A stretch of DNA of 17,138 bases from a bacterium (GTDB taxonomy: Bacteria; Patescibacteriota; Minisyncoccia; Minisyncoccales; MHMH01): positions 1-17,138 of the forward strand of contig JAUSHA010000049.1 of assembly GCA_030648815.1 (NCBI GenBank), written 5' to 3'. The translations under genes and the position numbers were made by a program. Shown piece by piece: positions 1-5,499 of this stretch. Positions within the stretch are counted from its first letter, which is position 1, and each line of letters opens with the position of its first letter. The notes beneath the pieces were generated by a model, which was not told the origin of the DNA, made no database searches, and saw only the letters and a program-made list of their open reading frames with translations.

Positions 1-379
1 GTTTGAACTGCTCACCGATATTCCGTCTCCCAAAACAGATCCGCGCGAGGCAAAGGCGCAATTAGCCAAAGAGGTTATTAAAGTCTGTCATAATCAAAAA
101 GAGGCGGAGCTAGCCGAGAAAGAATTTGAAAGAGTCTTTAGGGATAAAGAATTACCGACAGAGATCCCGAAGGTGGCGATCAAGGAAGGCGTATTAAATA
201 TTCTTGATTTATTAGTTGAAACGAAATTGTGCCCTTCCAAATCAGAAGCCAAGCGTTTAGTTGAACAGGGCGGGGTTGAAGTTGACGGGAAGATTAAAAA
301 AGATTGGAGGGAGCAGGTAGAAGTTAAGCAGGGACAGATTATCCGGGTTGGGAAAAGAAAATTCGTTGAGATTAAGTGA
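1..379 (+). CDS. tyrS: Tyrosyl-tRNA synthetase, C-terminal part (5' truncated by window)
   Basis: The reading frame is open from base 2 to the TGA at 377-379, giving about 125 residues. The first half (FELLTDIP, then DPREAKAQLAKEV, then a helical stretch ending EFERVF) matches the segment of bacterial TyrRS that follows the catalytic domain. The last 60 or so residues form an S4-type RNA-binding domain (SKSEAKRLVEQGGVEVDG), which grips the tRNA. The enzyme charges tRNA-Tyr in the cytoplasm. The class I signature motifs lie upstream of the window and cannot be checked. The gene runs directly into a hairpin terminator shared with the convergent small gene. Another S4-containing protein is unlikely because the DPREAK segment is typical of TyrRS. 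Confidence 0.9.
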   Translation, partial: FELLTDIPSPKTDPREAKAQLAKEVIKVCHNQKEAELAEKEFERVFRDKELPTEIPKVAIKEGVLNILDLLVETKLCPSKSEAKRLVEQGGVEVDGKIKKDWREQVEVKQGQIIRVGKRKFVEIK

Positions 380-416
380 AACAAAAACCCTCCGGTAACC
401 GGAGGGTTTTTGTTTC
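378..416. terminator. Bidirectional intrinsic terminator between tyrS and a small acidic protein gene
   Basis: A GC-rich stem (CCCTCCGG / CCGGAGGG, loop TAA, 388-406) is extended by complementary A and T tracts on both sides, so each strand ends in a T run (TTTTTGTTT). It overlaps the stop codons of both convergent genes. Confidence 0.9.
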
Positions 417-558
417 ACATCTCTTCGCTTTCTTCGGCATCGCTAGTCGTCTCTCCGTCGCCCGGAGTTTCTCCGGTATCTGGAGCATCGCTGTCTTCCT
501 CGTCTTCTTCCGGAACGTCTTCCATAACGAAAGAATTCAAAATCTCGTCGTAAGACAT
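415..558 (-). CDS. Small acidic protein, 47 aa, unknown function
   Basis: The minus-strand ATG at 556-558 opens a 47-codon frame ending in TGA at 415-417. The protein starts MSYDEILNSFVMEDVPEEDE and continues as an acidic, low-complexity, probably disordered tail rich in E, D, S, T and P; there are no membrane segments or cysteines. I do not recognise a family. It is credible as a gene because a near-consensus promoter lies 59 nt upstream and a perfect intrinsic terminator starts at its stop codon, making a self-contained unit. No Shine-Dalgarno is visible. It could instead be a structural RNA with a fortuitous reading frame, but the strong acidic bias in one frame argues for a protein. Confidence 0.6.
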   Translation of the reverse strand: MSYDEILNSFVMEDVPEEDEEDSDAPDTGETPGDGETTSDAEESEEM

Positions 559-593
559 ATTTGCGTTATTTAATTTCTATTAAAAATAATCGA

Positions 594-614
594 CCTTGTA
601 TTGTTTCTACAAGG
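594..614 (-). promoter_or_regulatory. Inverted repeat at the transcription start of the small acidic protein gene
   Basis: A perfect 7-bp inverted repeat (CCTTGTA / TACAAGG, 7-nt spacer) lies immediately downstream of the -10 element, where transcription should begin. The mRNA would start with a stem-loop, or the site could be an operator. Confidence 0.45.
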
Positions 615-616
615 AT

Positions 617-644
617 ATTATAAGGGCTCAAAGACCCCTGTCAA
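617..644 (-). promoter_or_regulatory. Consensus sigma-70-type promoter for the small acidic protein gene
   Basis: On the minus strand a perfect TTGACA (639-644) is separated by 16 nt from a perfect TATAAT (617-622). The -35 lies inside the 3' end of ruvC. The gene start is 59 nt downstream of the -10. Confidence 0.85.
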
Positions 645-1104
645 GCCCTCGAGCGCAGCAAACAGCTACGGCTAAAGCGTCAGCCGCATCGTCGGGTTTT
701 GGCAGCTCCTTTAAATTGAGCAGGCACTGGATCATTTTTTGAACTTGCTTCTTTTCCGCTCGGCCATAACCGGCAACCGCCATTTTTACCTGCAAAGGAG
801 TGAACTCTTTTGCAGAAATTCCTTTTTTCCCTGCGGCCAGCAAAATGACTCCCTTTGCTTGGCTCACGGGAAGGGCCGTCTTCAGGTTTTTAAAAAAGTA
901 AACGTTTTCTACCGCCATAATTCCCGGATCGTATTTTTTAATTATTCCGTCAAGTCCGTCGCTTAAGATTTTCAATCTTTCCGGAGTAGTAGAAGAGGGG
1001 CTAGTTTGGATTGTGCCATAATCTAAACATTTTAATGTTTTTAATTTTTCAATTACTCCGTACCCGGTGATCGCAGTTCCCGGGTCAATGCCTAAAATTA
1101 TCAT
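628..1104 (-). CDS. ruvC: Holliday junction resolvase RuvC
   Basis: This 158-residue protein has the normal RuvC length. RuvC is a dimeric RNase H-fold endonuclease that cuts Holliday junctions together with RuvAB. The acidic active site is present: D7 in GIDPGT, E66 in MAVENVYF, and D139 and D142 in KPDDAADALAVA. The catalytic-loop phrase ENVYFFKNLKTAL is also typical. The ATG sits 7 nt after the yebC stop, so the two are surely co-transcribed, and yebC-ruvC adjacency is common in bacteria. No strong Shine-Dalgarno is seen. The partner genes ruvB and ruvA are in this window but in separate transcription units. Confidence 0.96.
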   Translation of the reverse strand: MIILGIDPGTAITGYGVIEKLKTLKCLDYGTIQTSPSSTTPERLKILSDGLDGIIKKYDPGIMAVENVYFFKNLKTALPVSQAKGVILLAAGKKGISAKEFTPLQVKMAVAGYGRAEKKQVQKMIQCLLNLKELPKPDDAADALAVAVCCARGLDRGL

Positions 1105-1111
1105 ATTTAAA

Positions 1112-1852
1112 TTAATCTTCTAAATTAGAGTACACTTCTTGGGCCGAGTCGCTTTCGTCTAACGCTTCAAATAGTTTTTGGCAGGACCTTCGGGCCGCAT
1201 CGTCAACTTTAATATTTTCTTTCGGCACCCAATTTAAGGAAACCGAGTCTGTTTTAATTCCTTTTTCTTCCAAATTTTTTCTTACTTTTTCCAGATTCTC
1301 CGGTTTAGTATAGATATCCAACATATCGTCGTCGTGCCAGTAAATATCCTCGGCCCCTGCTTCTATGGCCGACAGTTCCATGTTCTGTCTCCCTTCGGGA
1401 GATCCCCCGTAGGGGGACGATTTCAAACTCACAACGAGGGTGCCTTTCCTATCAAACATCCATCTTATCGCTCCCTCGCCGACTAACTTACCGCCGTTTT
1501 GATTTAAAATTTGCTTGATCTCTCCCAGTGTCCGATTTTTGTTGTCGGTGATGCCGTCAATAATAATAGCTACATTGCCCGGGCCGTAGGCCTCAAAGGA
1601 AACCTCTTCAAGTTTTCCTCCTTCCAGCTCGCCAGTGCCTCTCTTTACTGCCCGTTCAATATTTTCTGTAGGCATATTAAACTCTTTGGCTTTTTCAATG
1701 GCCATTCTTAATTTAGAGTTGAATACAGGATCGCCGCCTTCTTTGGCGGCTATTTCAAGTTCTTTGGAGTATTTAGAAAATACCGAGCTTCTTTTAGCAT
1801 CGGCTAAACCTTTTTGATGTTTAACTGTTTTAGCGTGACTATGGCCCGACAT
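1112..1852 (-). CDS. yebC: YebC/PmpR (TACO1) family protein
   Basis: This 246-residue protein opens with the family signature MSGHSHAKTVKHQKGLADAKR and carries the usual segments: the KEGGDP helix region, IERAVKRGTGE and GPGNVAIII. Family members were first called transcription regulators; recent work places YebC/TACO1 proteins at the ribosome, easing stalls on proline-rich stretches. An oddity is an extra loop of about 10-12 residues at 145-156 (SSPYGGSPEGRQ) compared with typical YebC. It is encoded exactly by a palindromic DNA segment at 1387-1418. The start overlaps the 3' end of the upstream ComEA-like gene by 14 nt, suggesting translational coupling, and ruvC follows after 7 nt. Confidence 0.95.
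   Translation of the reverse strand: MSGHSHAKTVKHQKGLADAKRSSVFSKYSKELEIAAKEGGDPVFNSKLRMAIEKAKEFNMPTENIERAVKRGTGELEGGKLEEVSFEAYGPGNVAIIIDGITDNKNRTLGEIKQILNQNGGKLVGEGAIRWMFDRKGTLVVSLKSSPYGGSPEGRQNMELSAIEAGAEDIYWHDDDMLDIYTKPENLEKVRKNLEEKGIKTDSVSLNWVPKENIKVDDAARRSCQKLFEALDESDSAQEVYSNLED
1387..1418. repeat. Palindromic element inside yebC
   Basis: Two adjacent hairpins lie here: TCTCCC / GGGAGA with loop TTC (1388-1402) and TCCCCC / GGGGGA with loop GTA (1403-1417), closed by a G-C pair. Together they encode the extra loop in YebC. The shape is like an inserted palindromic element tolerated in frame. Confidence 0.6.
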
Positions 1853-2348
1853 GCAGTTTTTTCTTAAGTAATAATATCATAACTCCGCCGGAAAAAGATG
1901 TAAAGATAGCGACGGGCAGTAAAATGGAGGGGCCGTAATCTTCAAGCGGTTTGTTCCCCCCGATGGTGGTCGGTTCGGAATCGTTTGACCGAGTCAAGGT
2001 AGAGCTTGACTCGGTCAAGTTTATCGGGTTCACTTTCGGCAGAAGTAGAGGAGGACGGGCCTCCGCTACTTCCGATACACAGGCTAGACCCTGTTCTTTA
2101 ATGTCGGTAATTCTGGCGGGCCCAATGCCGATTATGCGATCCATGTCGTCCACGGAGGAAAATAGTTTTTCCTCCCGCAGATTCATAATCTGTTCAGCGC
2201 GAGCTTCGCCAATCTGTTTAATTTTTATCAGCTCTTCTTTCGGCGCAGTGTTTATATCTATGCAACCCGAAGGATCAGCGGCCCGAGCCGGTCCCGTAAT
2301 CAGCAGAAAAGAAAAAGTGAATAAGAAAATCAAAAGCCTCACAGTCAT
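1839..2348 (-). CDS. ComEA-like helix-hairpin-helix protein with signal peptide and C-terminal membrane anchor
   Basis: This 169-residue protein begins with a cleavable-looking signal peptide (residues 1-23, ending PARA-ADP). A double helix-hairpin-helix domain follows at about 27-91 (CIDINTAPKEEL, then IGEARAEQI, then IGIGPARITDIKEQGL), the ComEA DNA-binding fold. A low-complexity linker (92-140) leads to a C-terminal transmembrane helix (about 143-163) and basic KKK tail. ComEA proteins hold incoming double-stranded DNA outside the cytoplasmic membrane during natural transformation; here the C-terminal anchor would face the domain outward. It heads the operon with yebC and ruvC. The linker is encoded by two long palindromes (1985-2018, 2042-2072). 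It could serve in DNA adhesion rather than uptake. Confidence 0.85.
   Translation of the reverse strand: MTVRLLIFLFTFSFLLITGPARAADPSGCIDINTAPKEELIKIKQIGEARAEQIMNLREEKLFSSVDDMDRIIGIGPARITDIKEQGLACVSEVAEARPPLLLPKVNPINLTESSSTLTRSNDSEPTTIGGNKPLEDYGPSILLPVAIFTSFSGGVMILLLKKKLHVGP
1985..2018. repeat. Perfect 14-bp inverted repeat inside the ComEA-like gene
   Basis: TTGACCGAGTCAAG at 1985-1998 and its exact complement at 2005-2018 are separated by 6 nt. It lies in the region coding for the linker (about residues 111-122), so it does not disturb the folded domain. Confidence 0.75.
2042..2072. repeat. Second inverted repeat inside the ComEA-like gene
   Basis: GAAGTAG (2042-2048) pairs with CTACTTC (2066-2072). 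After one mismatch, GGAGG pairs with CCTCC around a 5-nt loop. It codes for linker residues of about 93-103. Confidence 0.6.
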
Positions 2349-2455
2349 TATTTATTTTTAACAAATTATTGAAACGGCGTCCAATTTTTAAAATCATTGA
2401 CAGAATTTTATTGGCATGGTATTGTGTTTTTGGAAACAAAATAAGGAAAAGGAGG
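2347..2455. repeat. 5' cassette flank, copy 1
   Basis: This copy shares with 3909-3997 a 21-bp AT-rich block (2347-2367 = 3909-3929), a TTGACA promoter with the same 17-nt spacer, and a 30-nt leader ending in GGAGG (2426-2455 versus 3968-3997, 28 of 30 identical). The middle (2368-2396) differs in sequence and is 20 nt longer than in copy 2. Confidence 0.8.
2397..2425 (+). promoter_or_regulatory. Promoter of the first accessory cassette
   Basis: TTGACA (2397-2402), a 17-nt spacer and TATTGT (2420-2425). Transcription would start near 2432, leaving a leader of about 29 nt with a strong Shine-Dalgarno (GGAGG at 2451-2455). Confidence 0.8.
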
Positions 2456-2460
2456 GCTAT

Positions 2461-2757
2461 GTGAGTCTGGAAAGTTTTCTAAGGTTTCTCTGGAGCCCGG
2501 CAATCTGGTTGCTTCTCGGTATCGGCATCGTCTGGTTCATGGTCTGGATAATTCGCCAGATCGTCCCGAAAGCGGAAGCCGAGGCGAGAAAATGGCTTAA
2601 CAAAGGGGGGTTTATAATATCAGTAATACTCCTTGCCATTTTCATCTTCTCGGCCATCAACGCTGCGAGCGTGAATGTCTTTCCCCGGTTCGAACTCGAT
2701 CGTAGCGGCGTCGACCAACAAAGCCAGGAATGGCAAGATCAACACAGCGGTAAATAA
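2461..2757 (+). CDS. Small two-helix membrane protein, 98 aa, unknown family
   Basis: The start is GTG at 2461, 5 nt after a GGAGG Shine-Dalgarno. The ATG at 2416 in the same frame lies inside the promoter spacer and cannot be the start. The protein has two predicted transmembrane helices (about residues 12-33, PAIWLLLGIGIVWFMVWII, and 49-69, GGFIISVILLAIFIFSAI) joined by a charged loop (PKAEAEARKW), then a polar tail rich in Q, D and S. I do not recognise a family. Its stop is 15 nt from the SPFH lipoprotein start, so the two form an operon and may act together at the membrane. G/C-ending codons appear more frequent here than in neighbouring housekeeping genes, suggesting acquisition. Confidence 0.75.
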   Translation: MSLESFLRFLWSPAIWLLLGIGIVWFMVWIIRQIVPKAEAEARKWLNKGGFIISVILLAIFIFSAINAASVNVFPRFELDRSGVDQQSQEWQDQHSGK

Positions 2758-2772
2758 GAAGGAGGAGAACAG

Positions 2773-3783
2773 ATGAAAAAGAGGGCCCCATCAGTCATGA
2801 GCGCATTTTTCCTGGTAGTTATTGTCTTAGCTATCGCATTCGCCACGATCGGTTGCACCCAAAACCAGTTCGTCGAAATCCCGGCGGGGTTTGTGGGACG
2901 TGTTTTGACCCCGACTGGTTTCACTGGTGAATTTCTACCCGCCGGTCAAGTCGATATCGGCATAATTGAGCCAAATACGGGAAAGCAGAATTTTCTGATA
3001 CTGCTTGAAATCACCAGTGTCACCATCAAGGAGCAGTTTCTGGGCAAACAAGCAAATAAAGACGGCGAAGACCATCGAGTGACTACCCGAGATATGGTAC
3101 CTATTTCGGTCGATATCCGGCTAAAGGCTATGGTTCCCAACGACAATAAAGTGTGGAACGATATTGTCGCCCAGGTAACGGCAACCCAATATACTAACAA
3201 TCCACGAGTAAAGGCCGTCCGAGTGCAAGACATCTATGAAAGATTTCCCGCGATGGATGTCCGCGGTAAAGTCAGGGAAATTATCGGGCCCTATGAAAAC
3301 TATATCGAATTGCTGCGCGCCCAGGGCATGGGAGCAGATGGAAAGAGCCCGCTTAACGAGAAGTTCAAAGCGGCCTTTATAAAAGCGTTTAATGACAACA
3401 AGACGCCGCTCACGCTCCAAAACGTGGAACTGAGCAACATCAAAGCCGACGAAGAAATTTGGGCTCAAGAGAACCGTAAAGCGGCCATGGTGTCGATTAA
3501 GATGCAGATTACGGAGATAGGCGATACGTTGCGAGATCATCCGGAATACCTTCAGTATCTGAAATACCAAACCATGAAGGATGTCGCCGCAATCGGCTCC
3601 CAAACAGGAACCAACACGATAATCATTAGTGATATGAACTCTGGTTCCGGAGTTTCGTCTGGCGATGCCGCCGTTATCGCTTACATGGAGAAGCTACTGA
3701 AAGAGCGGGCGGTTAACAAATTAACAACGCCACCGGCGCCACCGACGCCCGCACCCGCGACCACTCCACAGCAAAAAAAGTAA
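2773..3783 (+). CDS. SPFH/band 7 (prohibitin-like) domain lipoprotein
   Basis: This 336-residue protein starts with a basic and hydrophobic signal (residues 1-27) and a probable lipobox ending TIGC with Cys28. It then shows SPFH features: an opening strand (IPAGFVGRVLTPTGFTGEFL, about 34-53), the VTTRDMVPISVDIRLKAMVP strand pair (about 103-122), and a helical segment with LTLQNVELSNIKADEEIW near 217-234. The end is a Pro/Ala/Thr-rich tail (about 318-336). SPFH proteins oligomerise on membranes and organise proteins or lipids. A lipid anchor in place of a transmembrane helix is less usual. The Shine-Dalgarno AAGGAGG is 7 nt from the ATG. Codon use is more GC-rich at third positions than in flanking genes, by eye. 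Exact function is unknown. Confidence 0.75.
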   Translation: MKKRAPSVMSAFFLVVIVLAIAFATIGCTQNQFVEIPAGFVGRVLTPTGFTGEFLPAGQVDIGIIEPNTGKQNFLILLEITSVTIKEQFLGKQANKDGEDHRVTTRDMVPISVDIRLKAMVPNDNKVWNDIVAQVTATQYTNNPRVKAVRVQDIYERFPAMDVRGKVREIIGPYENYIELLRAQGMGADGKSPLNEKFKAAFIKAFNDNKTPLTLQNVELSNIKADEEIWAQENRKAAMVSIKMQITEIGDTLRDHPEYLQYLKYQTMKDVAAIGSQTGTNTIIISDMNSGSGVSSGDAAVIAYMEKLLKERAVNKLTTPPAPPTPAPATTPQQKK

Positions 3784-3793
3784 TTACTAATAA

Positions 3794-3822
3794 AAAGAGG
3801 ACAAGCGATGCTTGTCCTCTTT
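3794..3822. terminator. Intrinsic terminator of the first cassette
   Basis: A perfect 13-bp stem (AAAGAGGACAAGC / GCTTGTCCTCTTT, loop GAT). T tracts occur on both strands, with the longer one (TTTTTATTA) on the minus strand. Confidence 0.85.
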
Positions 3823-3826
3823 AAAT

Positions 3827-3890
3827 TTAAAGCAGGTTTTGGTTGCCTTTGTATTTGATGCCTAAGTGGAGGTAGGCGAGCTTGGTGGCT
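3827..3890 (-). pseudogene. Displaced fragment of the ruvB 3' end
   Basis: These 64 bases are identical to 4337-4400 and encode the last 20 residues of RuvB (ATKLAYLHLGIKYKGNQNLL) plus the stop on the minus strand. Upstream similarity to ruvB ends abruptly at 3890/3891, so this is a remnant left by duplication or recombination and not a working gene. Confidence 0.88.
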
Positions 3891-3908
3891 CTATCGAAAA
3901 GATTTCTA

Positions 3909-3997
3909 ATTATTTATTTTTAACAAATTTACCGCACGTTGACAAGATTTCGTTAATATGATATCATATTTTTGAAAACAAAATAAGGAAAAGGAGG
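3909..3997. repeat. 5' cassette flank, copy 2
   Basis: Partner of 2347-2455: a 21-bp identical AT block at 3909-3929, promoter, and 30-nt leader at 3968-3997. Copy 1 abuts the ComEA-like start codon, which is probably the original position, so this copy appears to be the moved one. Confidence 0.8.
3939..3967 (+). promoter_or_regulatory. Promoter of the second accessory cassette
   Basis: TTGACA (3939-3944), a 17-nt spacer and TATCAT (3962-3967). The leader carries AAGGAGGT at 3991-3998 ahead of the ATG at 4003. Confidence 0.85.
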
Positions 3998-4002
3998 TCA
4001 AA

Positions 4003-4299
4003 ATGAAAAGGTGGTTATTAGTTGTAGTGGCAGTAGTGGTTATTCTCCTCCCGATCATAGCAGCTTGTGCCCCAAAATTAGTGTTGTCGACTTATCCACC
4101 CAAAGCAGAAGAGGCTACTCGGTTCTCTTGGACCGACAATGGAGTGAACGCCGTATATTTTCCTTGGTTTGGCGAAAGTTTTGTCAACGCTCTTGGTGAT
4201 TGGCAACAACAGAACCCCAATAAGGAAATAATTACTCCCCCTGGTCCGGTCCCAGATATTAAGATCGGCTACACCGTGTTTTATAGATTTAAGAAGTAA
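4003..4299 (+). CDS. Small lipoprotein, 98 aa, unknown family
   Basis: The protein has a classic lipoprotein signal: MKRWLLVVVAVVVILLP followed by the lipobox IAAC with Cys22. The mature part is about 77 residues, rich in aromatic residues (FSWTD, VYFPWFGESF, YTVFYRF) and prolines, so it looks like a small folded extracytoplasmic domain. I do not recognise it. It is expressed from a strong promoter and a perfect Shine-Dalgarno 4 nt from the ATG and ends at a terminator, so it is a one-gene cassette. Its promoter-leader and its 3' flank match those of the upstream SPFH cassette, while the proteins themselves show no obvious similarity beyond the signal peptide. Confidence 0.78.
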   Translation: MKRWLLVVVAVVVILLPIIAACAPKLVLSTYPPKAEEATRFSWTDNGVNAVYFPWFGESFVNALGDWQQQNPNKEIITPPGPVPDIKIGYTVFYRFKK

Positions 4300-4400
4300 T
4301 AAAAAGAGGACAGGCGACGCTTGTCCTCTTTTAAATTTAAAGCAGGTTTTGGTTGCCTTTGTATTTGATGCCTAAGTGGAGGTAGGCGAGCTTGGTGGCT
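4297..4400. repeat. 3' cassette flank, copy 2 (native ruvB 3' end)
   Basis: Partner of 3788-3890. Here the block continues into intact ruvB, so this is the source copy. Confidence 0.92.
4302..4332. terminator. Bidirectional terminator between the small lipoprotein gene and ruvB
   Basis: A 14-bp stem (arms 4302-4315 and 4319-4332, loop GAC) with one G-T wobble. It ends in T tracts on both strands and serves the convergent lipoprotein gene and ruvB. Confidence 0.85.
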
Positions 4401-5341
4401 TTTCTGCCTTGGGGAGTTCTTTCCATGAAACCTAATTGCATTAAATACGGTTCATAAATATCCAGAAGAGCGTCTTGTTCTTCCGAGGTGGCGGCGGCTA
4501 ATGTTTGCAAACCCACGGGACCGCCCTCAAATTTAGTAATCAAAGTTTCCAGTATCCGCCGGTCTCCGAATTCCAGGCCGGCCTCGTCAATTTCCAGAAG
4601 ATCCAAAGCTTTCTTGGCTATGCTTTCAGTGATCAATCCCTGTCCCTCAACTTGGGCGAAGTCCCTCGCTCTTTTTAAAAGTCGGTTGGCCACTCTCGGG
4701 GTGAAGCGGGATCTTTGGCTGATTAATTTTACAGCTTCGGGTTCTATCCCCACGCCTAAAATTCCGGCCGATCTTTGGATTATTTTTTCAATATCGCCTG
4801 TTTCATAAAAGCTTAATTGGAAGGTAGCTCCAAATCTGTTTCTTAAGGGCGACGATATCATGGCGACCTTAGTGGTGGCTCCGACCAAGGTAAAACGCTT
4901 TAAGGGTAATTCCATGGTGCTTGCCATGGGGCCCTTTCCTATAATAATGTTTAATTTAAAGTCCTCCATGGCCGGGTAAAGATATTCTTCGATGATTCTG
5001 TTCAGCCGGTGGCATTCGTCTATAAAAAGGATGTCGCCTTCCGAAAGATTCGTCAAAATTGCCGCCAAATCTCCGACTCTTTCAATAGCCGGCCCCGAAG
5101 TCATCCTGATATTGGCTCCCATTTCTTGGGCGATAATGTGGGAAAGGGTTGTTTTGCCTAAACCGGAATTGCCGTAGAAAAGCAGATGCTCCAAAGGCTC
5201 GCCTCTTTTTTTAGCCGCGTCAATAATAATCCTCAAGTTTCTTTTTATTTTTTCCTGTCCGACATACTCGGCCCAAGTTTTCGGCCTCAAGGCTTGATCT
5301 AGGCTGATGTCTTGGATAGGCGCTATTGACAAATTTTTCAT
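4337..5341 (-). CDS. ruvB: Holliday junction branch migration ATPase RuvB
   Basis: At 334 residues this is full length. RuvB is an AAA+ hexameric motor that drives branch migration with RuvA. The features are in order: the N-terminal RPKTWAEYVGQ (19-29), Walker A GNSGLGKT (57-64), Walker B with DECH (105-111), sensor 1 GATT (154-157), the arginine-finger region PLRNRF (165-170), and a C-terminal winged helix ending GIKYKGNQNLL. The ATG lies 8 nt downstream of a TATTAT hexamer on the minus strand, so the mRNA may be nearly leaderless; read-through from the pilB-like gene is the alternative. The promoter -35 of the opposite-strand small RNA lies within its first codons. Confidence 0.96.
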   Translation of the reverse strand: MKNLSIAPIQDISLDQALRPKTWAEYVGQEKIKRNLRIIIDAAKKRGEPLEHLLFYGNSGLGKTTLSHIIAQEMGANIRMTSGPAIERVGDLAAILTNLSEGDILFIDECHRLNRIIEEYLYPAMEDFKLNIIIGKGPMASTMELPLKRFTLVGATTKVAMISSPLRNRFGATFQLSFYETGDIEKIIQRSAGILGVGIEPEAVKLISQRSRFTPRVANRLLKRARDFAQVEGQGLITESIAKKALDLLEIDEAGLEFGDRRILETLITKFEGGPVGLQTLAAATSEEQDALLDIYEPYLMQLGFMERTPQGRKATKLAYLHLGIKYKGNQNLL

Positions 5342-5354
5342 AATGGACTATAAT
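5326..5354 (+). promoter_or_regulatory. Perfect consensus sigma-70-type promoter of the small RNA
   Basis: TTGACA (5326-5331), a 17-nt spacer and TATAAT (5349-5354) match the housekeeping consensus at every position. It lies across the ruvB start and points away from ruvB. Confidence 0.92.
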
Positions 5355-5355
5355 A
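5350..5355 (-). promoter_or_regulatory. Possible -10 element for ruvB, overlapping the small RNA -10
   Basis: Read on the minus strand the same bases give TATTAT, 8 nt before the ruvB ATG. No good -35 is visible. If used, ruvB and the small RNA would compete for one -10 site. Confidence 0.35.
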
Positions 5356-5360
5356 CAGGG

Positions 5361-5499
5361 TCTGACAGTAGTGCTGGAGCTGGGGGTAGGAATATCTTTT
5401 GGCCGGATAGCCCAGGTCATGCTGAACTATTCCTCAGAGATATTCTAAACTTTATGTTCCCAAGCTAGAGTGTTGCCCCCAGCTCCAGCGCTATTTTTT
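5361..5499 (+). ncRNA. Structured small RNA of about 139 nt, family not identified
   Basis: A perfect consensus promoter predicts a start near 5361. The 5' and 3' ends form a 17-bp stem (5370-5386 with 5476-5492, one G-U pair), followed by TATTTTTTA, so the closing stem also acts as terminator. Inside, GAATATCT (5390-5397) pairs with AGATATTC (5438-5445). GGATAG (5405-5410) pairs with CTATTCC (5427-5433) with one bulge, and CAG / CTG caps the loop. About 29 nt on the 3' side (5447-5475) are mostly unpaired or form a weak hairpin. The overall shape, a long closing stem, an asymmetric bubble and a terminal stem, recalls 6S RNA, but I see no diagnostic sequence. It lacks the SRP RNA GGAAG / AGCAGCC core. 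No plus-strand gene follows. The 3' end overlaps the convergent pilB-like stop codon. Confidence 0.75.

Larger units (their letters stand above)
3788..3890. repeat. 3' cassette flank, copy 1 (terminator plus ruvB 3' end)
   Basis: This 103-bp block repeats 4297-4400 with two substitutions and one single-base indel. The final 70 bases are identical. The original is the ruvB 3' end plus its terminator at 4297-4400; this copy is displaced 0.5 kb away. Confidence 0.92.

Noticed and set aside
2416..2757. Start of the two-helix membrane protein at ATG 2416
   Set aside because: That ATG is inside the promoter spacer, upstream of the predicted transcript start. GTG 2461 has a well-placed GGAGG.
3121..3603. 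160-codon open frame antisense to the SPFH gene
   Set aside because: It is a shadow of the SPFH gene with no ribosome site, promoter or recognisable protein features.
5361..5499. Small RNA as the SRP (4.5S) RNA because of CCAGGUCA in the apical region
   Set aside because: The rest of the SRP core (GGAAG tetraloop side and AGCAGCC) is absent, and the helices around it do not match.
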